From a virus: 64,000 bases of DNA. Below, in pieces: positions 23,363-31,169 of the stretch. Location: positions 1 to 64,000 of IMG/VR virus record IMGVR_UViG_3300009514_000435. One strand, given 5' to 3'. Below the pieces are notes generated by a model. The model did not search any database. It had not been told where the DNA came from and saw only the letters and a list, made by a program, of their open reading frames with translations. Position 1 is the stretch's first letter. Every line of letters starts with the position of its first letter. A program made the position numbers and the translations under genes.

Positions 23363-24147
23363 CTTTCTAATTCCTTCATCCATGAATCGAATATTTCATC
23401 ATTGGATAGGTTCAACTCAAAGTTATCTTTAATGGCTTCTGTACCATGAAAATTCACACCTGTCATTTCACACTCTTTTGGAATGTAACTCCAAGTCTCA
23501 CTCACAGAAGAAAGGTAAACATCTGATACCTGTTCATACATTTCTTGCTTATTATCAATGTGTCCTCTATGAACAAATCTATTAGGAAAGGCTCTGACTA
23601 TCTGGTTGAAATAAACTTGGTCTGAAATGTTACCAAATAAATATATCTGTTTCATTCCATCTTCTATAGCTCTTTTCACTGAAATATATGTCTGCTTATT
23701 TCTATCAACCGAACCAATTATACCTGCCACTTTGTCAGGTTTACTGGTAATTGGCTTTAGTTCATCTATCACATTTGGTAGAATAAAAGAAGGATGATCC
23801 ACTTCATGCCATTCTTTTTGTGGTCTTGATACAAAATGAATTTTATCATAAATATGGTATATAAAACTTTTAATAGGTCTTACATCCTTTTCATGGCAAG
23901 AATATATTAACTTGCCTTTTATTGGGGGTTTGGAATCCCAGTTTGGGTTCCAAAAGTGGAGAATTAAATCATCTGATTCTTCTAAATTTAAATCCGAAAT
24001 TAAGCCCGATTTACACTTATCTAAATGCCAAGAATGAGCACCATAAAAAGTACAGTCTACATTCTTGGAGTTAAATAAATTTGTTAGGTTTAAGAAAGCG
24101 ACTGTGGAGCCACCACAATTTGACCAACCAGATACAATTTTAATCAT
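23359..24147 (-). CDS. Glycosyltransferase-like protein (GT-B, GT4-like)
   Basis: 262 residues. IVSGWSNCGGSTVAFLNL has the Gly-rich N-terminal loop of a GT-B fold, and the C-terminal half shows AGIIGSVDRNKQTYISVKRA, IYLFGN and MYEQVSDVYLSSVSETWSY, corresponding to the GT4 nucleotide-binding domain with the ExxxxxE segment partly conserved. It is shorter than standard GT4 enzymes (about 350-400). It is the first gene of the sugar cluster in the direction of transcription. Confidence 0.72.
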   Translation of the reverse strand: MIKIVSGWSNCGGSTVAFLNLTNLFNSKNVDCTFYGAHSWHLDKCKSGLISDLNLEESDDLILHFWNPNWDSKPPIKGKLIYSCHEKDVRPIKSFIYHIYDKIHFVSRPQKEWHEVDHPSFILPNVIDELKPITSKPDKVAGIIGSVDRNKQTYISVKRAIEDGMKQIYLFGNISDQVYFNQIVRAFPNRFVHRGHIDNKQEMYEQVSDVYLSSVSETWSYIPKECEMTGVNFHGTEAIKDNFELNLSNDEIFDSWMKELER

Positions 24148-24224
24148 AATAAACTACCTTCAATGTTTATAACATATCTTCTTATAAGCTAAATTTTTCT
24201 ATTTTTTGGACTTTTCTTGGCTTT

Positions 24225-24752
24225 TTATGTTCCAGTTGGAGTAGGATTAGCAACAGGCAAAGAGTCTTTTTTCAATAAGTCAAAAAGAATCGCTAATTCA
24301 TCTCTCAAATCCATTTCTTTCGGAACAACCTCGAAAGGAATCTCCAACAAATCTACTTCTATTTCTTCTTCTAAAAGTTCATTGACATGATTTACCTGTG
24401 ATTGATAATCTTCTAATTCAAATTTATTGATTTCATAGAAATTTTGTGATTCTTTTTTGTAATCCTCTCTCTTGTCTTCTAATATTTTATATTGATTTGC
24501 AGAAAACATTATAGGTTTATCGTTTTCATCCTTCTCAACATATTTTAACAAAATATCCAATTCTTGTTGTTGTAACTGTTGAATACGTTCTGTAGCGAAA
24601 GAAATCTTTCTCATTTCATCTATCTCTTGAATAATTGTGATTAATCTTTTTTCATTAATCAATATATATAACCCAAAGGTTTTATCTTTTTGTCCTTTGA
24701 TTTTATTCAATGTTTTGTATAAATCTAACAATCTTTTTCTTTTAAATTTCAT
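24225..24752 (-). CDS. Coiled-coil phage protein of a widespread unknown family
   Basis: 175 residues from the ATG at 24752, which follows GGAG at eight bases; an upstream in-frame TTG is part of that ribosome binding site. The body is helical and charged (KFKRKRLLDLYKTLNKIKG, then an acidic LLEEEIEVDLLEIPFEV). The pattern 'RxxLLxLxxxLNxxKG ... YVEKDENxKPI' is common in small phage proteins resembling DUF1617 that accompany tail genes, function unknown. Late promoter at 24781. Confidence 0.72.
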   Translation of the reverse strand: MKFKRKRLLDLYKTLNKIKGQKDKTFGLYILINEKRLITIIQEIDEMRKISFATERIQQLQQQELDILLKYVEKDENDKPIMFSANQYKILEDKREDYKKESQNFYEINKFELEDYQSQVNHVNELLEEEIEVDLLEIPFEVVPKEMDLRDELAILFDLLKKDSLPVANPTPTGT

Positions 24753-24780
24753 TTTCAATACTCCTTTCAATGTTTATTTT

Positions 24781-24788
24781 TATTTATA
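24781..24788 (-). promoter_or_regulatory. Late promoter TATAAATA
   Basis: Exact T4 late octamer 28 bases before the ATG at 24752, immediately before the stop of the large fibre gene. It could also read on into the sugar cluster, because no terminator is seen between 24225 and 24147. Confidence 0.8.
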
Positions 24789-27398
24789 TTATGGGTCAAT
24801 TGGGTAAGTCAATATCATAGGAAAACCTATTTCTTTATTACCAGACCAACCAGTTGGTACATAATCGGAACCATCCCATCTTTCAAATTTAATGACACCT
24901 TCATCTACTCTAAATACAGAAGATTCAATAGGACTGCCTGCATTATAAAGGCCTGCACATGGTATATACGCATTATCCATAATTGAAGTAGCAGAAAGTT
25001 CGGCAGGTAAGCCTGATATTCCATGTTGACTTGTTCCTGAATGTGTTACCGTACCTGTACTTGGTACTCTTATTGAAACAATATTTCCAATTCTAGTATA
25101 AGTACAATTAACACTTACAGGGCCAGACGAATACCTTATATATCCAGTAAAAGTACCAGATGTATAGGTATCGAGTATAGGTTCACTGGCTCCAAATTTA
25201 AGACCATTAATAAATCTTACAGTAGAACCGCCTAAACTTATTAATGAGTTTGCAGAATTTAATCCAATATCAATACTTGTTGAAGAATCTAAAGTGATTG
25301 AACCGTATGCAGAAAGTTCCAACGAACCTACACTCGCACCGTTTTTACTTATGTAAGCAGAATCGTTCCCACTAGTACCAAAATAGATATAATCACCATT
25401 TGTAGTTGTCCACCCGTTACCAGGGAACGAAAGTTGACCACCGTTATTCAATTCAACATTATCATTAAAAACAGCAGAATTACTAAAAGTAACAGTATCA
25501 CTAAAAGTAACAGTATCAAGGAAAAAAGTATTTCCTTCAAATCTTAAAGTATCATCTGCCTTTATTCTTAAATTACCAACATTTCCTGTATCGTTCCCCG
25601 CACTAATTATCATTTCATTGTCATCAGAATTTGAACGAAAATCCATGTGCATTGTATTATTGAGATCATCTTTAGCATGGAACCTCCACCCTGCTCCAAC
25701 ACCACCGAAACCAGTGTAAACTCCACTATCATCACCTAAATATGATTGTACAGCACTTGTAGAATCTATATAAAGATTATCGGTTGCTGAAAGCAATAAA
25801 GAATCCAAATCATCTGATTTTTGTTCCAATACACCCACACCTGAAGTTTCATCCCTGATAACAGTGCCACCACCATCCATGTATAATTTCTTAGCAATAT
25901 AAATATTACCTTGTGCGTTTAAGTATAACCCACCTTGATCTGCGGATAAAGATAAACCATTAGTATCCGAAACCCAATGGTTTTCAAGTACACCCATATT
26001 GGATATAAAACTTCCATTATTTGGCCCGATCATCCTCAATTGAGGATATATTCTAACATATCCAGATGCACTGCCATGTAATCTCAAGTTTATAGTTGCG
26101 GATAATGTTAAATCCAAACTTGAACCTACTTCTTCTATATGTCCGTATCGTACACCATTTTCATTGTTAAAATAAACAAAATCATTCCAAAAATGAGTAG
26201 TAGCACTGACATGTACATCATCACCTTTAAAATTAACAGTGTTAATATCAACATCACCAACTGAAGCACTTAATGTTAAAGTCCCTGTACCTTCGTTCAC
26301 ATTAACATGTAACCCATCAGAAGAAGCTGATAAATCTGTTTGCCCATCTGTTCCGCTTGTTCCTTGTAATCTCAATTGAGCTTTAGAAGTATCACCAACA
26401 GTAAGTCTAGCTTCTATTGGTGTGGGTTCTCCCATATCGCTTTCAAATATGATAACATTATCAGACGTATTTAACCCAAAAGCAGATGTAGAATCTGACC
26501 AATTAGATATAACCAAATTAGTTAAATTGGTCACAGAAGAATCTCTCGCAAAAGCTAGTTGCATTACACCTTCCCAAATTAAACCCTGTCCGTTGTTTGA
26601 AGATATTTCTTTAGTCTGGGTTCCTTCAAAAGAACCCACACTGAAAGGAACAGGTGCAACAGATGTATTCTCTGTACCATTTGCATTCATAGCTTGAGCA
26701 TATAAAACTATTTTATTAAATCTAAAATCGCCATGTACTGTTGTGAGTCTAGTTGTGTATCTACCGACATCTAAATTAGAACCTGCGGAAGTTACTTTTG
26801 AAAAACCATCCACTTTGTATAATAAATCTCTAGCATTACTATTGGTAAAAACAACAGGAGGCACTTCGGGAACTTGTGCAATATCTGTACCTGTAAAACC
26901 ACCCACACCATCTGAAGTTATCGTTGAAGCTGAAAGAATAACCGAATCAATAGCAGATACACCATTTAATAGGGTAGCTCTGGAAGCCAGTGCTTGGGAA
27001 GAACCAGAAATAGAAAAAGAATCAAACCCAACAGAACTTGTATAACCATAACTATTATTTGCACCAAAAGCACTAGAATAAACAGAATTTTGACCCGTTA
27101 ATTGCCATACATCGGCTGATGTTACACCATAAATAGTAGACATCCCTAAAGGGTTATAAAATTTCTGACCTTCTAATGTAGTATGAACAAAATCTGTAGC
27201 AGAAGTAGTGGCTGATAGTGGATATACGTTTGTTCCCAACCCATCTGTTGTTTCTTGTGTAAGGGTGTGATTTGCTTCATCTATTCTAGGATCATAGATA
27301 GGCAAGAAATATTTTAAAGCAAAATAAGAGCCGAAAGAAGCATTATGAATCGCATTTATACCTTCGTCTAATATTACGGATGTTTTTGCCAACGCCAT
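24789..27398 (-). CDS. Large tail fibre protein
   Basis: 869 residues, Ser/Thr/Asn/Gly-rich with short repeating beta strands and many Ser-Ala pairs (LSATTSATDF, LSADQGG, LSATDN). Segments such as DTVTFSDTVTFSNSAVFNDN have the periodic look of beta-helical fibre shafts. The last 150 residues (from about 715) form a more globular tip with Cys and aromatic residues, a likely receptor-binding end. The start resembles virion attachment domains. The neighbouring fibre, glycosyltransferase and baseplate genes support the assignment. Own late promoter at 27437. Confidence 0.78.
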   Translation of the reverse strand: MALAKTSVILDEGINAIHNASFGSYFALKYFLPIYDPRIDEANHTLTQETTDGLGTNVYPLSATTSATDFVHTTLEGQKFYNPLGMSTIYGVTSADVWQLTGQNSVYSSAFGANNSYGYTSSVGFDSFSISGSSQALASRATLLNGVSAIDSVILSASTITSDGVGGFTGTDIAQVPEVPPVVFTNSNARDLLYKVDGFSKVTSAGSNLDVGRYTTRLTTVHGDFRFNKIVLYAQAMNANGTENTSVAPVPFSVGSFEGTQTKEISSNNGQGLIWEGVMQLAFARDSSVTNLTNLVISNWSDSTSAFGLNTSDNVIIFESDMGEPTPIEARLTVGDTSKAQLRLQGTSGTDGQTDLSASSDGLHVNVNEGTGTLTLSASVGDVDINTVNFKGDDVHVSATTHFWNDFVYFNNENGVRYGHIEEVGSSLDLTLSATINLRLHGSASGYVRIYPQLRMIGPNNGSFISNMGVLENHWVSDTNGLSLSADQGGLYLNAQGNIYIAKKLYMDGGGTVIRDETSGVGVLEQKSDDLDSLLLSATDNLYIDSTSAVQSYLGDDSGVYTGFGGVGAGWRFHAKDDLNNTMHMDFRSNSDDNEMIISAGNDTGNVGNLRIKADDTLRFEGNTFFLDTVTFSDTVTFSNSAVFNDNVELNNGGQLSFPGNGWTTTNGDYIYFGTSGNDSAYISKNGASVGSLELSAYGSITLDSSTSIDIGLNSANSLISLGGSTVRFINGLKFGASEPILDTYTSGTFTGYIRYSSGPVSVNCTYTRIGNIVSIRVPSTGTVTHSGTSQHGISGLPAELSATSIMDNAYIPCAGLYNAGSPIESSVFRVDEGVIKFERWDGSDYVPTGWSGNKEIGFPMILTYPIDP

Positions 27399-27436
27399 TG
27401 ATTTACCTCAATATTTTAAAATTTTCATATATTAAC

Positions 27437-27444
27437 TATTTATA
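27437..27444 (-). promoter_or_regulatory. Late promoter TATAAATA
   Basis: Exact T4 late octamer 38 bases before the ATG of the 869-residue fibre gene, in an intergenic gap. Confidence 0.85.
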
Positions 27445-27500
27445 ACACTAATGAGTCTCGAACATTTTAACTATTTCGTATGATTCTGGGCCTGATTATC

Positions 27501-27923
27501 TCAATTCAGTTTAAAGTTAAGTCGTTTATCCGAAAACTCAAATGTAGTTATTTGGGGCAGTTTACTTTTCATTTTTTTTATAAAAAATGACTTATAATTA
27601 TAACCCAACCAACCTATAAAAACATCACTATTATTCATCGGCAAAACCTGAGCCACTGTTATGAAATTATTTCCTTTTTGATAATCAGCACCCACCGCAA
27701 TATTATGTTCTTCCAAAAAAGAAAGAACAGTATAATGATAAACCTCTCCATCCCACACATATAGATCGGGTTCTTCGGAAGAAGTCAATCCAAACCTAAT
27801 AGACTTTGTTGACGATTCTACTAATATTTTATTAATCATTCTAGTGGATGGATTTTTGAATATCATAATTTCTTTCCAACTTCTACCATCAAGAAAATTT
27901 ATCTTTGTTGAAAACGTTTGCAT
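27501..27923 (-). CDS. Hypothetical protein, 140 aa
   Basis: 140 residues from the ATG at 27923, which overlaps the stop of the glycosyltransferase gene (TAATG); an in-frame ATG 18 bases earlier is less likely. Mixed alpha/beta with Trp and Tyr (IGWLGYNYKSFFIKKMKSK) and no recognisable motif. Coupling to the glycosyltransferase between two fibre genes hints at a partner role in fibre modification or a fibre chaperone. No evidence beyond position. Confidence 0.65.
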   Translation of the reverse strand: MQTFSTKINFLDGRSWKEIMIFKNPSTRMINKILVESSTKSIRFGLTSSEEPDLYVWDGEVYHYTVLSFLEEHNIAVGADYQKGNNFITVAQVLPMNNSDVFIGWLGYNYKSFFIKKMKSKLPQITTFEFSDKRLNFKLN

Positions 27924-28567
27924 TATTTCAACCAATCCCATTCAAATTCTTTTTTCATTCTATCATTATGTTCTAATTTAATATCAAAATCACACACAAC
28001 TCGAAAACCTTGTTTTCTGGCTTTAGTACAAAAGTAAATATCTTCCCCTAAAATATTCTTACTTTTATTTATAGGATTAAAAAAGAAAGGTTCATATTTT
28101 AATTTTTCAAAAACCTTTCTTTTAATTAGCATAAAGCCTGTTCCTGAACTTCCAACTTCTCTTATCCCTGTAGCGGTTGATTTAAACTGCCCTATAAAGT
28201 TTCCATCTTCATCATTCATGTATGTTTGATACATATCAGAACCATGTTGTTTATAAGGAGCCACTGTAATATCGGAATTTATTTCTAATAACCTAATGAT
28301 ATCATCTATATCACCAATTATATCTGAATCCAGAAAAAAGAAATAATTAAAAGGTAAAATTTCTCCCGTACCATCATCAATTAAATGATTCCTTCCTGAG
28401 AAAATTTGTGTTGCATGGCGAGGTTCTACATGAAATTCATAATCCTTATATTGATACACAAGAAGTTTTTTTATTTCTTTCCCTTTTCTTGCTAATGTTC
28501 TTAAAAGTTGACCTGCATCTGTTACAAACTCATGGTAGAAAGGAATACATATCCTTACTGTTTTCAT
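27923..28567 (-). CDS. GT-A glycosyltransferase located between fibre genes
   Basis: 214 residues. VRICIPFYHEFVTDAG is the GT-A opening strand, NYFFFLDSDIIGDIDDIIRL has the DSD metal site, and GSSGTGFMLIKRKVFEKL plus GEDIYFCTKARKQGFRV is the conserved acceptor region with the ED pair. It closely follows patterns of glycosyltransferases found in other phages and in anaerobic bacteria. Placed between the 484- and 869-residue fibre genes, it is a candidate for glycosylating fibre subunits, apart from the main sugar cluster. Confidence 0.85.
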   Translation of the reverse strand: MKTVRICIPFYHEFVTDAGQLLRTLARKGKEIKKLLVYQYKDYEFHVEPRHATQIFSGRNHLIDDGTGEILPFNYFFFLDSDIIGDIDDIIRLLEINSDITVAPYKQHGSDMYQTYMNDEDGNFIGQFKSTATGIREVGSSGTGFMLIKRKVFEKLKYEPFFFNPINKSKNILGEDIYFCTKARKQGFRVVCDFDIKLEHNDRMKKEFEWDWLK

Positions 28568-28594
28568 ATTTCAATTCTCCGTTAAACATAATTG

Positions 28595-30049
28595 TTATGT
28601 TGGTCTTTTCATAACTACACCATCGGGCAATGTAGCATGATTTTTGGTAACCCATAACCCATCACTGGAAGATATAACAGCAGAAGTGGCTCCTTCTGAT
28701 AACCCAACTAACTGTATATTATCATTATCAGTCACCTCTAAAACAATTCCACCATCATCTCCATGTGCTTTTAACCTTATTGTTCCTGTGTTGCTTCCAG
28801 AAGTACCTGCACTTATTTGTACAAAAGAACCATCTAAAGGAACAGTTAAATATATACTACCTTCGGCTCTAGCAGACACATTAAAAGTAGAATTTATTAA
28901 TATATCGTTTTGAGAATCCATACTTATATCATTATTTGAATATAATAATATACCATATTCTGCACTTGTGCCTGTTGCTGATAAACCAATTGGGCCTATA
29001 CCAGACACACTAAAAAAACCATTATTAGGTGTAACGGTATCTAAAGCACCGTATTGAAAAATAAAATCATTTAAATACGCTTCAAAAGAACTATTCGCAT
29101 TTTTCTTTAAATGGTTAATTTTAAATGGGCCTTCGTTAAAATTATAGTATCCTGCTGAAACAGTTAAACCGCCCGTAACATCAGTAATTAATTCACTACC
29201 ATCAGTAAACATTCTCCCTAAAAAAGAACCCACTTGGTTTGATTTGAATATTAAACCATCATCATCATTACCTGTTCCATTAAACATAGTTAAAGAATTA
29301 CCACTAGTGATATGAGAACCACCAATTGTGACATTACCGCTAAAATAAGTTGTAGTTGCAGATAGTTGTATATTTGTTGAAGATGAAGTCTCCAATTCGT
29401 TTGTGGTTCCATTCCACATAATGAAAGAATTTTGTTGATCACCAAAAGCAACTTTAGTGTCATCTCCCATACTTATTACACCAGCAGAAGTAACTTGAAA
29501 TCTTTCTAAACCATCTGTTATAAATCTGATTCTACCTGTAGTTGTACTCCACGTTCCAAGTGTCATTTCTGATGAATCATGGTTCCAACTTAAAATAGAA
29601 GCAAAATTTTCAGCAGATGAACCAAAAGCTATCCATTGATTATAATTTCTATGTCCTATAATAGAAATACCCTGATCCCATTCTTGTGTGCTTTCAAATA
29701 CCGCTAAATTAACATCATTATCAGGATCAGTTATAACACTATTTGGCCCAGATAAAACATGTAATCTTGTGATTGGAGGTGGCCCCGAATCTCCAGAAAT
29801 AATTAAAGTAGAATCTTTAACAATTACCCCATCGACAAATTCTTTCAATCCCGATGCAGATTGATCACCAGACAATAACATCTGATTAGTATCATCAGAA
29901 TAAAGCAAATAACCGCCACCACTTAATAACCTGTGAACCTGTTTACCCGAATCTGTGGCTATGCCTTTTTGACCAAGACGAAGACCGCCTGCTAATAATT
30001 GGGCTTCCGTCTTATGTACCCTTTGTACATCTGCACTAGTTATTGTCAT
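28595..30049 (-). CDS. Tail fibre / virion structural protein
   Basis: 484 residues. The N-terminus (VQRVHKTEAQLLAGGLRLGQ then KGIATDSGKQVHRLLSGG) resembles the collar segment 'LR.G..G.A.DT...R' seen at the start of many phage fibres and head-tail attachment domains. The rest is beta-rich and Asn/Ser/Gly-rich with Ser-Ala pairs, like the 869-residue fibre. It has its own late promoter at 30071. Likely a tail fibre or baseplate-attached spike. Confidence 0.75.
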   Translation of the reverse strand: MTITSADVQRVHKTEAQLLAGGLRLGQKGIATDSGKQVHRLLSGGGYLLYSDDTNQMLLSGDQSASGLKEFVDGVIVKDSTLIISGDSGPPPITRLHVLSGPNSVITDPDNDVNLAVFESTQEWDQGISIIGHRNYNQWIAFGSSAENFASILSWNHDSSEMTLGTWSTTTGRIRFITDGLERFQVTSAGVISMGDDTKVAFGDQQNSFIMWNGTTNELETSSSTNIQLSATTTYFSGNVTIGGSHITSGNSLTMFNGTGNDDDGLIFKSNQVGSFLGRMFTDGSELITDVTGGLTVSAGYYNFNEGPFKINHLKKNANSSFEAYLNDFIFQYGALDTVTPNNGFFSVSGIGPIGLSATGTSAEYGILLYSNNDISMDSQNDILINSTFNVSARAEGSIYLTVPLDGSFVQISAGTSGSNTGTIRLKAHGDDGGIVLEVTDNDNIQLVGLSEGATSAVISSSDGLWVTKNHATLPDGVVMKRPT

Positions 30050-30070
30050 TCTAAAACTCCTATTTATTAA

Positions 30071-30078
30071 TATTTATA
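30071..30078 (-). promoter_or_regulatory. Late promoter TATAAATA
   Basis: Exact T4 late octamer 21 bases before the ATG at 30049, just after the upstream stop. Confidence 0.85.
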
Positions 30079-31152
30079 TTAAGGCCCATCTTCGATATAC
30101 AAGTCACTAGCACTACCCGTTTCTTCAATAATATCAGGCATGGAACCACTTTCTTCTATTAAATCAAGAATTTCAGGAACTTCAGGATAAGAACCATTAA
30201 ACGGCCATATCGCCTTTGTGGTGTGATAAGAATCCATTCTCACATAAACCGTTTCTAGTTCAAGATTAAAAATTATCTGTAACGTATCGAAAACATCATT
30301 AATCGGTCTAATAACTTCTACGGCTCTAAGAATATTGTCAAGATCGTTCAACCAAGAAGCAGGTGTTCTGTTTGCATCGATCCTGATAACAAAATGAGGG
30401 GTTGGAAAATAATTATCAGGAAAATCAGATACCCCAGAAGTTAATCCATTTGGATCTTCTTCCAACCAAAAGGTAGGATCGTTTCCGTATCCTCCGCTTG
30501 TAGGGTGATTAGCGTTTGATGACAATTCATCAGAAGTCCATCTATAAACCAAGTCGCCCACTAAACCAAAAGAGTAAAACAACACTTTTACTGCATTTCT
30601 AGTTGATTTGATTTGATACCAGTTGGGGAGATTTGACACTACAAATCGAAGATATTGATTGGTGTATTCATCGTTTACTGTCGCACTAGTCAAATCGTTA
30701 ATATTATTTCTATGGACATCAATATTATATCCCATAAAGTTAGCAATTCTCTGAATAAACTCTATATCCACCAAATTCGGATCTTTTAATTCTGCAATTC
30801 GTCTTGCTTTTTCTAAAATCGAAATAGTATGAGCAGGATCAGTTATTTCTTCAGTAGCCGAAACAGTACCATAACCGTTTGGATTAGCCGAAGTTACGAT
30901 ATTCCCTGCGGAAGTCGTTTGATATTTGAAATAAGTCTTTTCACCATCAGCATCCGTAGTCCAGTTATCTAAAGTTCCAGTAGCCGATATTTCGTTATAA
31001 TAAAGCTCATTTAAAAAATCTTCAAACAAGCCTACAAAATCACCAACTTCTGATTGTTCCAGATGGTCTGGAAGAAATTGTTTTAAATTGATCTCCTTCC
31101 CTTCTGGTTGTCGTAAAGATGAATTTGTGTTTAAATCTGGATCATGTGGCAT
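30079..31152 (-). CDS. Baseplate wedge protein, gp7/gpI-like
   Basis: 357 residues, directly following the gp6-type gene. The helical middle (ISILEKARRIAELKDPNLVD followed by IEFIQRIANFMGYNID) and the segment YLRFVVSNLPNWYQIKSTRN plus AVKVLFYSFGLV resemble tail protein I of P2 and the wedge proteins that pair with gpJ/gp6 in contractile baseplates. The acidic C-terminus (EILDLIEESGSMPDIIEET) is unusual. In T4 the equivalent partner of gp6 is gp7, which is far longer. Confidence 0.68.
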   Translation of the reverse strand: MPHDPDLNTNSSLRQPEGKEINLKQFLPDHLEQSEVGDFVGLFEDFLNELYYNEISATGTLDNWTTDADGEKTYFKYQTTSAGNIVTSANPNGYGTVSATEEITDPAHTISILEKARRIAELKDPNLVDIEFIQRIANFMGYNIDVHRNNINDLTSATVNDEYTNQYLRFVVSNLPNWYQIKSTRNAVKVLFYSFGLVGDLVYRWTSDELSSNANHPTSGGYGNDPTFWLEEDPNGLTSGVSDFPDNYFPTPHFVIRIDANRTPASWLNDLDNILRAVEVIRPINDVFDTLQIIFNLELETVYVRMDSYHTTKAIWPFNGSYPEVPEILDLIEESGSMPDIIEETGSASDLYIEDGP

Positions 31153-31169
31153 TCTTGTTCAACCTTTTA

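Noticed and set aside
28076-28083. TATAAATA inside the glycosyltransferase gene, about 150 bases before the 140-residue gene
   Set aside because: Far from the next start, and the downstream gene is coupled by TAATG. Regarded as chance.
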